Shown here one piece after another: positions 8,288 to 17,441 of a DNA stretch of 64,000 nucleotides. Source of the DNA: Tabrizicola thermarum (GTDB lineage: Bacteria; Pseudomonadota; Alphaproteobacteria; Rhodobacterales; Rhodobacteraceae); the NCBI RefSeq assembly GCF_003574395.1, contig NZ_QMJY01000013.1, positions 124,001 to 188,000 of the forward strand, written 5' to 3'. Positions within the stretch are counted from its first letter, which is position 1; each line of letters starts with the position of its first letter. A model generated the notes under the pieces. That model saw only the letters and a program-made list of their open reading frames with translations. It did no database searches and was not told the DNA's origin. Position numbers and translations under genes: made by a program.

Positions 8288-10666
8288 ATGCCGAAGGATC
8301 ATGGGATTGGCGCGTCAAGCAAGCGCCGTGAGGATGTCCGCTTTCTGACCGGGCGCGGGGTCTATACCGACGACATGGCGCTGCATGGGCAGACCTATGC
8401 GGTCTTCGTGCGCTCGACCGTGGCGCATGGGCGGATCAAGTCCATCAAGACCGCGAATGCGGCCGGGATGCCCGGCGTGCTGGCGGTGTTCACGGGCGAG
8501 GATTTCAAGGATGTCGGCGGCAACCCGGCGGGTTGGCTGATCAACAGCCGTGACGGCACGCCGATGCGCGAGCCCAAGCGCCCGGTTCTGGCCTATAGCA
8601 AGGTGCGGCATGTGGGCGATGCCTATGCCGCAGTGGTGGCCGAGACCTATGCCCAGGCGCGGGATGCGGCGGAACAGCTGGCCGCCGACAGCGAGATCGA
8701 GGAACTGCCCGCGATCATCGACATGAAGGCGGCGGTGGCCGACCCGTCGAACCGCGTGCATGACGAGATTCCGGACAACCTGTGTTTCGACTGGGGCTGG
8801 ATCGAGGACAACCGCGCCGCCGTGGATGCCGCGATGAAGGCCGCGCCGCATGTGGTGACGCTGGAGCTGGTGAACAACCGCCTGGTGCCGAATGCGATGG
8901 AGCCGCGGGCCAGTATCGGCGAATACAACCCGGGCACGGGCGATTACAAGCTGACCACGACCAGCCAGAACCCGCACCTGACGCGGCTCTTGGTTGCGGC
9001 CTTCGTCCTCGGCATCCCCGAGAACAAGCTGCAGGTCGTGGCCCCGGATGTGGGCGGCGGGTTCGGGTCGAAGATCTACCACTACGGCGAAGAGGCGCTG
9101 GTGCTGGCGGCGGCGAAGAAGCTGGGCCGCCCGGTGCGCTGGACGGCGGAGCGCAGCGAGTCCTTCCTGACCGATGCGCATGGCCGCGACCATGTGACGA
9201 AGATCGAGCTGGGCTGCACGAAGGACGGGCAGATCCTGGCGATCCGCACCGAGACGCTGGCCAATGTGGGGGCGTATCTGTCGAACTTCTCGACCGCGAC
9301 GCCGACCTTCCTGCACGGCACGCTGATGGCCGGGCCCTACAAGGTGCCACATGTCTATGTGAACGTGAAAACCGTTTTCACAAACACGGCACCCGTCGAT
9401 GCCTATCGCGGCGCGGGCCGGCCCGAGGCGACCTACAGCCTGGAGCGGGTGATCGACAAGATGTGCCGCGAGCTGAACCTCGACCCGTTCGAGGTGCGGC
9501 GGAAGAACCTGCTGACGCCCGACCAGTTCCCCTACACCACGCCGGTCGGCCTGGTCTATGACACCGGCAACTATCAGGCGACGCTGGACCGCGTGATGGC
9601 GATGGCCGATGTCGCGGGCTTCGAGAAGCGCGCGGCGGAGTCGAAGAAGCGCGGCAAGCTGCGCGGCATGGGGCTTTCGACCTGGATCGAGGCCTGCGGC
9701 ATCGCGCCGTCGCATCTGGTGGGTGTGCTGGGGTCGCGCGTTGGCCTTTACGATGCGGCAACGGTGCGGGTGAACGCCACCGGCAACATCAGCGTGATGA
9801 CCGGGGCGCACAGCCACGGCCAGGGGCACGAGACGGTCTTCGCGCAGATCGTGGCGGAAAAGCTGGGCATCCCGGAGTCCTCGGTCGAGATCGTGCATGG
9901 CGACACCGCGAAGATCCCGTTCGGGATGGGCTCTTACGGGTCGCGGTCGCTGGCGGTCTGCGGCACGGCGATGGCCAAGGCGGTGGACAAGATCATCGCC
10001 AAGGGCAAGAAGATCGCCGCCCACATGCTGGAGGCGTCCGAAGGCGACATCACCTTCGAGAACGGCAAGTTCCAGGTGGCGGGCACCGACAAGGCCAAGA
10101 CCTTCGGCGAGATCGCCTTCTCGGCCTACGTCCCGCACAACTACCCGCTGGAGACGCTGGAACCGGGGCTGGAAGAGACCGCCTTCTACGACCCGGCCAA
10201 CTTCACCTATCCGGCGGGCGCCTATATCTGCGAGGTCGAGGTGGACGAGGGCACCGGCAAGGTCGATGTCGTGGCCTTCCACTGCGCCGACGACTTCGGC
10301 AATGTGATGAACCCGATGATCGTCGAGGGTCAGGTGCATGGCGGCGTGGGCCAGGGGATCGGACAGGCGCTCTGCGAGTTCACCGCCTATGACGAGACCG
10401 GCCAGCTGCTGACGGGGTCCTACATGGACTACCCGATGCCGCGGGCCGAGGACGTGCCGTTCTACAACGTGGACTATTCCTGCCAGACGCCCTGCACGCA
10501 CAACCCGCTTGGTGTGAAGGGCTGCGGCGAGGCGGGGGCGATCGGGTCGCCTCCGGCGGTGGTCAACGCGGTGATCGACGCGCTGCATCGCGGGGGACAC
10601 ACCCACGTGACACATATCGACATGCCGGTCTCGCCGTCGCGGGTCTGGTCGGCGATCAACGGGTAA
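8288..10666 (+). CDS. coxL: Molybdopterin-binding large subunit, form II CoxL-like (xanthine dehydrogenase family)
   Basis: A 792-residue Mo-hydroxylase large subunit. Visible motifs are VGGGFGSK, the active-site loop AYRGAGR at residues 372-378, GSYGSRS, and GCGEAG with catalytic Glu748. The AYRGAGR loop marks form II; genuine form I CO dehydrogenases have AYxCSFR, including the Cys that binds Cu. CO oxidation therefore cannot be assumed. Form II enzymes are suspected to act on other substrates, for example aldehydes or N-heterocycles. The cytosine-dinucleotide form of the Mo cofactor is expected. Spacing to coxS is 9 nt. Confidence 0.93.
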   Translation: MPKDHGIGASSKRREDVRFLTGRGVYTDDMALHGQTYAVFVRSTVAHGRIKSIKTANAAGMPGVLAVFTGEDFKDVGGNPAGWLINSRDGTPMREPKRPVLAYSKVRHVGDAYAAVVAETYAQARDAAEQLAADSEIEELPAIIDMKAAVADPSNRVHDEIPDNLCFDWGWIEDNRAAVDAAMKAAPHVVTLELVNNRLVPNAMEPRASIGEYNPGTGDYKLTTTSQNPHLTRLLVAAFVLGIPENKLQVVAPDVGGGFGSKIYHYGEEALVLAAAKKLGRPVRWTAERSESFLTDAHGRDHVTKIELGCTKDGQILAIRTETLANVGAYLSNFSTATPTFLHGTLMAGPYKVPHVYVNVKTVFTNTAPVDAYRGAGRPEATYSLERVIDKMCRELNLDPFEVRRKNLLTPDQFPYTTPVGLVYDTGNYQATLDRVMAMADVAGFEKRAAESKKRGKLRGMGLSTWIEACGIAPSHLVGVLGSRVGLYDAATVRVNATGNISVMTGAHSHGQGHETVFAQIVAEKLGIPESSVEIVHGDTAKIPFGMGSYGSRSLAVCGTAMAKAVDKIIAKGKKIAAHMLEASEGDITFENGKFQVAGTDKAKTFGEIAFSAYVPHNYPLETLEPGLEETAFYDPANFTYPAGAYICEVEVDEGTGKVDVVAFHCADDFGNVMNPMIVEGQVHGGVGQGIGQALCEFTAYDETGQLLTGSYMDYPMPRAEDVPFYNVDYSCQTPCTHNPLGVKGCGEAGAIGSPPAVVNAVIDALHRGGHTHVTHIDMPVSPSRVWSAING

Positions 10667-10676
10667 GGGGGACACC

Positions 10677-11465
10677 ATGCACAACTTCGATTTCGCAAAA
10701 CCCTCGACCATCGCGGATGCGGCCAGGGCCCTGGCAGCGGAAGGCGCGCAGGCGCTGTCCGGTGGGCAGACGCTGATCCCGACGATGAAGCAGCGGCTGG
10801 CTGCGCCTTCGGTGCTGGTCAGCCTGACCGGCATCAAGGAGATGCAGGGCGTCTGCCTGGGCGAGGGCGGGCTGCATGTGGGTGCCGCCACGCCGCATGC
10901 CGTGGTCGCGAAGGAGGCCCGCGCGCATTACCCGGCGCTGGCCGATCTTGCGGGGGGGATCGGCGATCCCTCGGTGCGCTCGCGCGGGACGATCGGCGGG
11001 TCGATCGCCAACAACGACCCGGCGGCCTGCTATCCGTCTGCGGTGCTGGCATCCGGCGCGACGGTGGTGACCAACAAGCGCAGGATCGCGGCGGACGACT
11101 ACTTCCAGGGCCTGTTCACCACGGCGCTGGAGGCGGGCGAGATCGTCACCAGCGTGATCTTCCCGATCCCGCAGAAGGCGGCCTATGTGAAGTTCAACCA
11201 GCCCGCCAGCCGCTTTGCCCTGACCGGGGTCTTCGTCGCCAAGTTCGCAAGCGGCGTCCGGGTCGCGGTGACGGGCGCGGGCAATGACGGCGTGTTCCGT
11301 TGGGCCGAAGCGGAACGCGCTCTCTCCGCGGACTTCTCGGCCTCGGCCCTGTCGGGGCTGAGCGTCGATCCCGCCGGCATGAACAGCGACCTGCACGGGT
11401 CGGCCGAGTATCGGGCGAACCTCGTCAAGGTGCTGACCGGCCGCGCGGTGACGGCGGCGGGCTGA
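10677..11465 (+). CDS. coxM: FAD-binding medium subunit of form II CoxSLM-type hydroxylase
   Basis: A 262-residue flavoprotein subunit with the two FAD-binding loops of this family, LSGGQTLIP near residue 27 and RGTIGGSIANNDPAACYPSA near residue 106, plus a CO_deh_flav_C domain at the end. It begins 10 nt after coxL. It transfers electrons from the FeS clusters of CoxS to a quinone or other acceptor. A strong hairpin 18 nt after the stop ends the cluster. No coxDEF maturation genes are visible downstream. Confidence 0.92.
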   Translation: MHNFDFAKPSTIADAARALAAEGAQALSGGQTLIPTMKQRLAAPSVLVSLTGIKEMQGVCLGEGGLHVGAATPHAVVAKEARAHYPALADLAGGIGDPSVRSRGTIGGSIANNDPAACYPSAVLASGATVVTNKRRIAADDYFQGLFTTALEAGEIVTSVIFPIPQKAAYVKFNQPASRFALTGVFVAKFASGVRVAVTGAGNDGVFRWAEAERALSADFSASALSGLSVDPAGMNSDLHGSAEYRANLVKVLTGRAVTAAG

Positions 11466-11482
11466 CTGGCCCGGATCAGGCA

Positions 11483-11512
11483 AAGGCCCGGCAGAGCGAT
11501 CTGCCGGGCCTT
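11483..11512. terminator. Bidirectional rho-independent-type hairpin between coxM and apbE
   Basis: A perfect 12-bp stem, AAGGCCCGGCAG (11483-11494) and CTGCCGGGCCTT (11501-11512), with a 6-nt loop. It lies between the convergent coxM and apbE genes and can serve both strands. The following T-tract is short. Confidence 0.85.
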
Positions 11513-11519
11513 CTGCATT

Positions 11520-12374
11520 TCAGATCGTGGTCAGGTTGCCGTCATGATCGACCAGAGTGACGCGGATCAGGCCGGGATGGCGCAGGGCGGCGATCCGGGT
11601 CCGCGTCAGGAACACGAGCGCGGTTGACAAGGCGTCGGCCAGCGCAGCCGTGGTGGCCTCGACCGACACGGTGGACCACAGGGGCGGCAGGCCCTGCGGG
11701 TGCAGGATATGCGGCTGGCCGTTGACCAGCGTCGCGCGGGGCGAGGAGGTCGCGATGGCGGTGCCGGTCAGCGTGCGGGTGGCGAGGCGGCCGTAGGCCG
11801 GGTCCTCGACCGCCAGGCGGAACGGGCCTCCCAGTGCGGCGGTTTCGCCCATGTCGACCAGCGCGTGGTCAAAACCGTGGGCCGCAAGGTGGGCCTTCAC
11901 CGCATCGGCGCCGAAGCCCTGGGCGATGCCGTTGAAGGTCAGCGCCATGCCTGGTTTCAGGGTGATGCCGGTATCGCGGTGGATCTGATGCCAGCCGATG
12001 GGCGCGGTGTTCGGGCGCCCCTCGGCGGCGGCCTGCCAGAGCGGCTGAACCGTCGGGTCGAAGGCGCCATCCGTGATGCGGTGGATGGAGTGAGCCAGAT
12101 CAACCATGGCGCGGAAGGCGGTGGAGAGGGTGTCAAGCCTTCCGCTGGCATTCAGCCGCGTCAGGGCCGAGGGGCGATGGAGCGAGAAATCGGCCTCGAT
12201 GGCCTCGATCAGGGCTGGCAGGGTGGCGAGAGCGGCCTCGGCCTGACGCGGGGGGCCAGAAAGGGTAAGCGCGCAGTCAGCGCCGAAGGCCCGGCCCTGC
12301 CAGCTGGTCTGCGCCTGCGCGCGAGAGGCGAAAGCGGCAGCGGAGAGGGCGAGGAAGCGGCGGCGGTTCATCAT
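11520..12374 (-). CDS. apbE: FAD:protein FMN transferase (ApbE/NosX-like), Tat-exported
   Basis: A 284-residue ApbE-family protein with Tat signal NRRRFLALSAAAFASRAQA. Conserved ApbE regions include DFSLHRPSALTRLNASG, TDGAFDPTVQPLW, FNGIAQGFGADAV and DMGETAALGG. ApbE attaches FMN covalently to Thr/Ser of target proteins in the periplasm. Two adjacent ATGs (12374, 12371) overlap the stop of the NosR-like gene, so the pair is translationally coupled; the much longer upstream frame is antisense-like and was rejected. The obvious substrate is the FMN-binding domain of that NosR-like protein. Confidence 0.9.
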   Translation of the reverse strand: MMNRRRFLALSAAAFASRAQAQTSWQGRAFGADCALTLSGPPRQAEAALATLPALIEAIEADFSLHRPSALTRLNASGRLDTLSTAFRAMVDLAHSIHRITDGAFDPTVQPLWQAAAEGRPNTAPIGWHQIHRDTGITLKPGMALTFNGIAQGFGADAVKAHLAAHGFDHALVDMGETAALGGPFRLAVEDPAYGRLATRTLTGTAIATSSPRATLVNGQPHILHPQGLPPLWSTVSVEATTAALADALSTALVFLTRTRIAALRHPGLIRVTLVDHDGNLTTI

Positions 12375-14464
12375 GGCCGGGCCTCGCGCAGGACGGGGAC
12401 GGCGGGCGGCGGCTCTGGCGTCAGTCTGCGGCCCTTCGCCGCCAGCACCAGCGGCACACAGGCGGTCGGCGAGTTGTGGATCGTCACGCAGTCGAGGCAC
12501 TGGAAGCATTCGGAATACTGCACCTGCCCCGTCGCCTTGATTGCCCCGTATTTGCAGCGCACCCGGCAGAGTTGGCAGGGCGATCCGCATTCCTTGCGCC
12601 GTGCGATCCAGTCACGGCCCCGGATCAGGCCGCCGATGGCCATGAGGGCGCCAAGCGGGCATACCCAGCGGCAGAAGCCCTTGAAGGTGAGCGTTCCCAG
12701 GACCAGCCACAACGCGGCATAGGCGACATAGGGCCATTCGCGGAGGAAGAAGGTGGTGATGGCAGTCTTGAACGGCTCGACCTCGGCGGCCTTGTCCAGA
12801 TGGGTGGGCGCGAAGACCGTCACGCCGACAAGGGCGGCAAGGAGCAGGTATTTCAGGGATTTGAGCCGGCTGTCCCAGCGCGCGGATGGCTCCCACACGG
12901 GCAGGCGGAGAAGGCGGCCCAGGTGGTGGGCGAATTCCTGGAGCGCGCCGAAGGGGCAGAGCCAGCCGCAGAACAGGCCCCTGCCCCAGAGAACGAAGCC
13001 CAGGATGGCGGCGGCCCAGATCAGGAGGGAGAACGGGTCATAAAGGAGGAAGGCCAGCGACCCACCGTCCAGCGCGGTGCGGAGCGTGGCAAGCGGGGTG
13101 ACGATGGAAAGTTGCCCCTGCCCCCACCAGCCGATGAAGCCGAGGACGACGGCAAGGCTGGTCAGGCGGATCGGGGTGAACAGCGGATGGTCGGCAAGGC
13201 GGTTCATGCCGGGGCCGAGGGCGGCAAGCATCAGGGCAAGCAGGCCCGCCAGCGCCCAGAGATCGGCCTGCCGGTTCAGGATGGCCTCGCGCCAGGGGCT
13301 GAGCTTTTCGGGCGGGGTCTCGCGCAGGAAGAAGCGTTCGGGGGCGGCCAGCGTGACGGTGAAATGCGCGCTGCCGATCTCGGGCTGGAACTGGCCGTGT
13401 TCGCGGATGGCTGTTGCGGAAAGCTCCCAATCCGCGGCGGGGTCAAAGCCGAGGCGGCGGTCGATGCGCAGGATCATCGCGGTGCCTTCGGGGACCTGCG
13501 GCTGGGTCTCGAACAGAAGGTCTGCGTCACGCAGCGCCAGCGGCAGGCCGCCTTGCGTGGCCGACAGAAGGTCGGGCGCCGTGTTGCGGACGAAACTGTC
13601 CGAGACAAGGCCGTGGCGGGCAGTATCGATCACAAGGATCGGTTCTTCCTGCGGCGAGACGGCAAGAAAGCGGTTCAGGTCGATCAGGCTTTCCGGGGTC
13701 AGCACGGCACGGGCGACCGAGGGCGGGCCAAGGTCCACCGCCCACAGGTCGAGGTAGAGGCCCTGGGGGTCAGCCCGCGCCTCGGGGTCGTCGGAGGCCC
13801 AGCGGGTCCCGGCGAAGGCGGCGTCGGCCTGCGCATTGGTCACGCGCAGGTTCCGCGCGATGCCCTGGGCAACGAGGTCCTCCCAGGTCAGCGGCTCGTC
13901 GATATCCGGGTTCGGGTGGGCGGGCGGCGCGGACTGGATGCCTTGCATCCGTTCGCGTGCGACGGCCAGGGTGGCGGCAAGGATCGATTCATGCGCGATG
14001 CGGACCGAAGCGGTCGCCTTTGTCACCCCGTCCAGATAGACAAGATCCGCCCCTCCGCCGCTGCCGTAGGGGGTGCCGACCACGAGCGACTCGTTGATCG
14101 AATGGCCCCGGTATTGTTCGAGGAACTTCAGGAACGGCGCTTCGCCCAGGCCCGAGACGAAGATCGGCTCGTTATGGTCCAGCAGGCGGACGTCGATGAA
14201 TGTGCCCTGCAAATCGAGCATCACCAGCATGTTGATCGGTCCGCCCGAGAAGCCCGGCAAAGGGGCCAGGGGGCCGGTCTCGAACACATAGCCCGCCTCG
14301 GCCCCGCCCGAGTTCAGCAGGCTGTAGACCCCCTTGTCGTCCAGCGCGTCACCCAGGGCATAGGGCGGGACGATCAGGGGAGCGATGCGATCGCGCGGGG
14401 ATGGATCGGCCAGCGCCGCAAGGGCGGACAGGCAGAGCCAGAGAAGGCAGAACAGGATGCGCAT
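12371..14464 (-). CDS. NosR/NirI-family membrane flavin-iron-sulfur protein
   Basis: A 697-residue protein with signal peptide RILFCLLWLCLSALAALA. A periplasmic FMN-binding domain carries the flavinylation-type motif DGVTKATA near residue 145. About five transmembrane helices follow in the C-terminal half, with CGWLCPFGAL and CRWVCPLGAL cysteine motifs. A ferredoxin-like C terminus has CGSPCQLCRVRC and CFQCLDC. This is the NosR architecture, which in denitrifiers feeds electrons to N2O reductase. No nosZDFYL is present here, so it is better viewed as a general quinol/NAD(P)H-to-periplasm electron carrier. Transcription is toward apbE and away from carbonic anhydrase. Confidence 0.87.
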   Translation of the reverse strand: MRILFCLLWLCLSALAALADPSPRDRIAPLIVPPYALGDALDDKGVYSLLNSGGAEAGYVFETGPLAPLPGFSGGPINMLVMLDLQGTFIDVRLLDHNEPIFVSGLGEAPFLKFLEQYRGHSINESLVVGTPYGSGGGADLVYLDGVTKATASVRIAHESILAATLAVARERMQGIQSAPPAHPNPDIDEPLTWEDLVAQGIARNLRVTNAQADAAFAGTRWASDDPEARADPQGLYLDLWAVDLGPPSVARAVLTPESLIDLNRFLAVSPQEEPILVIDTARHGLVSDSFVRNTAPDLLSATQGGLPLALRDADLLFETQPQVPEGTAMILRIDRRLGFDPAADWELSATAIREHGQFQPEIGSAHFTVTLAAPERFFLRETPPEKLSPWREAILNRQADLWALAGLLALMLAALGPGMNRLADHPLFTPIRLTSLAVVLGFIGWWGQGQLSIVTPLATLRTALDGGSLAFLLYDPFSLLIWAAAILGFVLWGRGLFCGWLCPFGALQEFAHHLGRLLRLPVWEPSARWDSRLKSLKYLLLAALVGVTVFAPTHLDKAAEVEPFKTAITTFFLREWPYVAYAALWLVLGTLTFKGFCRWVCPLGALMAIGGLIRGRDWIARRKECGSPCQLCRVRCKYGAIKATGQVQYSECFQCLDCVTIHNSPTACVPLVLAAKGRRLTPEPPPAVPVLREARP

Positions 14465-14517
14465 GGCCGCAGATTAGGACCGTGGGGCCGTTCCGCGTAT
14501 CCGACCATAGTCGGTCC

Positions 14518-15168
14518 TCAGACCGGGAAGAAGCCGCCCCGCGTCGGGTCATATCCCTCCAGCAGTCCCTCGCCCGTGTCGTTCCAAAGCCCGTGCAGGG
14601 TCAGCCGATCGTCCTTGACCGCGGCCTGGACGAAGGGGAAGGTCATCAGGTTTTCAAGGCTGGTCAGGACCGCCTGCTTTTCCAGCGCCTGCAGGATTTC
14701 CCCATCGGGCAGATGCGCGACCTTGTCGAAGCCGGGGCGCAGGATGTCCATCCAGCGGCCGACGAAACTGCTGCGTTCTTCCAGCGCCGGGGCATGGCCG
14801 CGGCACATGTCGTGGCAGCCCTTGACTCCGCCGCAGTTGGAATGTCCCAGCACCACGATATGCGCGACGCCAAGGCTGGTGACCGCATATTCGACCGCTG
14901 CCGACGTGCCGTGATATTCGCCGTCCGGGTTGTAGGGCGGCACGAGGTTGGCCACGTTGCGGTGGATGAAGAACTCGCCCTCGTCCGCGCCGAAGATCGA
15001 GGTGACGTGGACCCGGCTGTCGCAGCACGAGATCACCATGGCCCGGGGATGCTGGCCGCTTTCGGCAAGGCGACGGTACCAGGCGCGGTTGTCCTGATAG
15101 GTGGTGGCGCGCCAGCCGTGAAACCGTTGGACGAGGTAACTGGGCAGCGGCCGGATATAGTTGGTCAT
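14518..15168 (-). CDS. Beta-class carbonic anhydrase
   Basis: A 216-residue enzyme interconverting CO2 and bicarbonate in the cytoplasm. Zinc ligands are visible as C49 with the D50-x-R52 dyad (CCDSR) and H109-x-x-C112 (HSNCGG). ATG 15168 has AAGGA upstream; the in-frame ATG at 15207 is less likely. The short gap to the NosR-like gene (53 nt) holds only a weak CCGAC/GTCGG hairpin, so read-through is possible. CO2 released by oxidation in the neighbouring pathway could be its substrate, but the enzyme is also a general housekeeping one. Confidence 0.93.
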   Translation of the reverse strand: MTNYIRPLPSYLVQRFHGWRATTYQDNRAWYRRLAESGQHPRAMVISCCDSRVHVTSIFGADEGEFFIHRNVANLVPPYNPDGEYHGTSAAVEYAVTSLGVAHIVVLGHSNCGGVKGCHDMCRGHAPALEERSSFVGRWMDILRPGFDKVAHLPDGEILQALEKQAVLTSLENLMTFPFVQAAVKDDRLTLHGLWNDTGEGLLEGYDPTRGGFFPV

Positions 15169-15317
15169 GGTCGGTGAGTCCTTCGTCAGCCTCTGGCTAT
15201 GCTGCATTTGCGGAAAATTCGAGGGGCAAATTCAGCCCGGGTCGTGCCAAAGGCAACCAATTCTTCAGCATGGTGGCAGAGGCTGGGATCGGGTGTGTTG
15301 CAACTTGGGTGTATGCG

Positions 15318-15698
15318 ATGGGTGAGATTTCCACTCTCAGACCGCGCGAGGTCGTGCATCAGGACGTCGAGGCGATCGCGGTGATCTACCGCAATCTTGG
15401 CGCGCCGGTGGCCGAACAGATGGTGACGCGGGCCTTGGGCGAACTGGCACTGACCATGGCGGGGATCGCCGAAAAGGTCCGGTCTCAGGAATTGCGCGAT
15501 CTGGCGCGGCAACTGGGTCGGCTGACGCGGCTGGCCGGGGATCTGGGGCTGTCCAGCCTGGCCACGGTGGCCGGGGACGCCAAGACCTGTCTGGAGCGCG
15601 CCGACAGCACGGCTTTCTCGGCGGTCTGGGCGCGGCTCTTGCGGGTGGCCGAGCGGTCTTTGGTCCTGCAGGCACAGCCTGCAGATCATTTCCGATAG
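15318..15698 (+). CDS. Small helical protein resembling an HPt domain without the phosphoacceptor histidine
   Basis: A 126-residue all-helical protein. The segment LARQLGRLTRLAGDLGLSSLATVAGDA aligns by eye with the HPt core pattern AHxLKGxAxxLGxxxL, but Gln/Leu stand where the His would be. ATG 15318 is the best start because sequence before it (from 15174) looks non-coding; ATG 15270 is an alternative. No operon partner is evident: carbonic anhydrase is divergent, and the aminopeptidase is 272 nt away with nothing recognised in between. Function unknown; the HPt-like call is an inference from pattern. Confidence 0.6.
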   Translation: MGEISTLRPREVVHQDVEAIAVIYRNLGAPVAEQMVTRALGELALTMAGIAEKVRSQELRDLARQLGRLTRLAGDLGLSSLATVAGDAKTCLERADSTAFSAVWARLLRVAERSLVLQAQPADHFR

Positions 15699-15970
15699 TG
15701 GACAATGGCAGTCGGCCGCGCGGCCCGCTGTCGGACCGCTTCCGGGTCGTGACGCCTGCCCGGGACCGACTCTCACAGCCCTGGGTTGTATGCCGATCGC
15801 CGGACGCAATCCCTTGGCTGAAGACCCATTTCCACGTTTGCGACAGTGCGGGCGTGCTGCATCAGTTTGGCGGCGTTTGTCGGAGAATCTGCTGTAATCC
15901 TTAGAGGATGCTTGATTTTCCGACGGGAAGCACGGCATCTGGCGGATAGCGTTTTCAGACAACTTCAAGG

Positions 15971-17371
15971 ATGTCCAGTCGCGTGACCTTCGCTTTCGCC
16001 GATTCCTCGCCCGCCGCAAAGCCTCTGCATGTCCTGCGCCAGGAAGAACTTTCACGATTCCTGGACGGGCCGGGGGCGGCCTGGGCCGGTTGGCTCACGG
16101 CCACAGGCTTCGAGGCTGGCCTTGGCGAGCTGCGCCTGTTGCCGGGGCCGGACGGCGGAATTGCGGGCGCGGTGGCAGGCTATGGCACGGCCCAGGCGCG
16201 GCGGAGGCAGCGGTTCGGGCTGGCCAAGGCCGTGACCGGGCTGCCCGAGGGTGACTGGCGGCTGGAAGGGGTGCTGGATAGCGCCGAGAAGACCGAGGCG
16301 GCGCTGGCCTGGCTGCTGTCGGGCTACCGTTTTGACCGCTATCGCACGGCCCGCAAGACCGCGCCGCAGCCTCGGCTGGTCTGCCCGGACGGGTTGAACC
16401 CCGCGCGGCTGATCGCGATGGCCGAGGGCGAGGCGCTGACGCGCGATCTCATCAACACGCCCGCCGAGGACATGGGCCCGGCCGAGCTTGAGGCCGCGCT
16501 GGCGGCACTGGCGGCAGAGTTCGGGGCCTCGTTCGAGGCAACGCGGGGCGAGGACCTGCTGGAGCGGAACTTTCCGATGATCCATGCCGTGGGCCGCGCC
16601 AGCCCGCGGGCTCCGCGCCTGCTGGATTTGCGCTGGGGCCAGCGCGGGCCGAAGCTGGCGCTCGTCGGCAAGGGGGTCTGTTTCGACACCGGCGGGCTGA
16701 ACCTGAAGCCCTCGTCAGGCATGAACCTGATGAAGAAGGACATGGGCGGCGCGGCGACCGTGATGGGCCTGGCGCGGATGATAATGGCGCTGGACCTGCC
16801 GTTGCGGCTGCGGGTGCTGATCCCGGCGGTGGAGAACCTGGTGGCGGGAAATGCGATCAAGCCTAAGGACATCCTGACCAGCCGCAAGGGGCTGACGGTC
16901 GAGGTCAACGACACCGATGCAGAGGGGCGGCTGGTGCTGGCCGATGCGCTGGCCCTGGCCTGTGAGGATGCGCCGGACGTTCTGGTCAGCATGGCGACGC
17001 TGACCGGGGCGGCGCGGGTGGCCGTGGGGCCGGACCTTGCGCCCTACTACACCGACGATCCGGGTCTGGCCGCAGCGCTGGAGGCCGGGGCGAGGGCCGG
17101 ATTCGATCCGGTCTGGCGGATGCCGTTCCATGACCCCTATGAGACCGTGATCGAACCCGGCATCGCCGATCTGGACAATGCCCCGGGCTTCGGCTTTGCC
17201 GGGTCGATCACCGCAGCCCTGTTCCTGCGCCGGTTTGTCGACGGGCCGCGCTATCTGCACTTCGACATCTACGGGCACACGCCGACGGATCAGCCCGCCC
17301 GACCGAAGGGCGGCGTGGGTCAGGGCGCGCGTGCGCTGCTTGAAGGGCTGGCGGAAATGGTGAAGCTGTAG
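15971..17371 (+). CDS. M17 family leucyl aminopeptidase
   Basis: A 466-residue cytosolic dizinc aminopeptidase. Metal- and substrate-binding blocks are present: GKGVCFDTGGLNLKP, MKKDMGGAATV, and the family signature NDTDAEGRLVLADAL. The N-terminal domain is divergent, as in the alphaproteobacterial subgroup that is shorter than E. coli PepA (503 residues). The purine-rich AAGG touches the ATG, so the ribosome-binding site is poor. It precedes a NlpC/P60 gene by 70 nt, a neighbourhood that recurs in Rhodobacterales and may point to recycling of cell-wall peptides. Confidence 0.93.
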   Translation: MSSRVTFAFADSSPAAKPLHVLRQEELSRFLDGPGAAWAGWLTATGFEAGLGELRLLPGPDGGIAGAVAGYGTAQARRRQRFGLAKAVTGLPEGDWRLEGVLDSAEKTEAALAWLLSGYRFDRYRTARKTAPQPRLVCPDGLNPARLIAMAEGEALTRDLINTPAEDMGPAELEAALAALAAEFGASFEATRGEDLLERNFPMIHAVGRASPRAPRLLDLRWGQRGPKLALVGKGVCFDTGGLNLKPSSGMNLMKKDMGGAATVMGLARMIMALDLPLRLRVLIPAVENLVAGNAIKPKDILTSRKGLTVEVNDTDAEGRLVLADALALACEDAPDVLVSMATLTGAARVAVGPDLAPYYTDDPGLAAALEAGARAGFDPVWRMPFHDPYETVIEPGIADLDNAPGFGFAGSITAALFLRRFVDGPRYLHFDIYGHTPTDQPARPKGGVGQGARALLEGLAEMVKL

Positions 17372-17441
17372 GAACCGCGATCCATGCCAGGTTGGACGTT
17401 CTGATCGGTGTGAAGTGGCAGGACGAGTTGAGGAGCGCATG

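Noticed and set aside
8288-10666. Calling the enzyme a true (form I) CO dehydrogenase
   Set aside because: The AYRGAGR loop replaces AYxCSFR, so the Cu-binding cysteine is missing.
8315-10891. Minus-strand open frame (858 codons) opposite coxL
   Set aside because: His/Arg-rich composition without motifs; a shadow of the third-codon GC bias of coxL.
11520-14464. Annotating a nitrous oxide reduction (nos) operon
   Set aside because: Only NosR-like and ApbE proteins are present; nosZ, nosD, nosF and nosY are absent.
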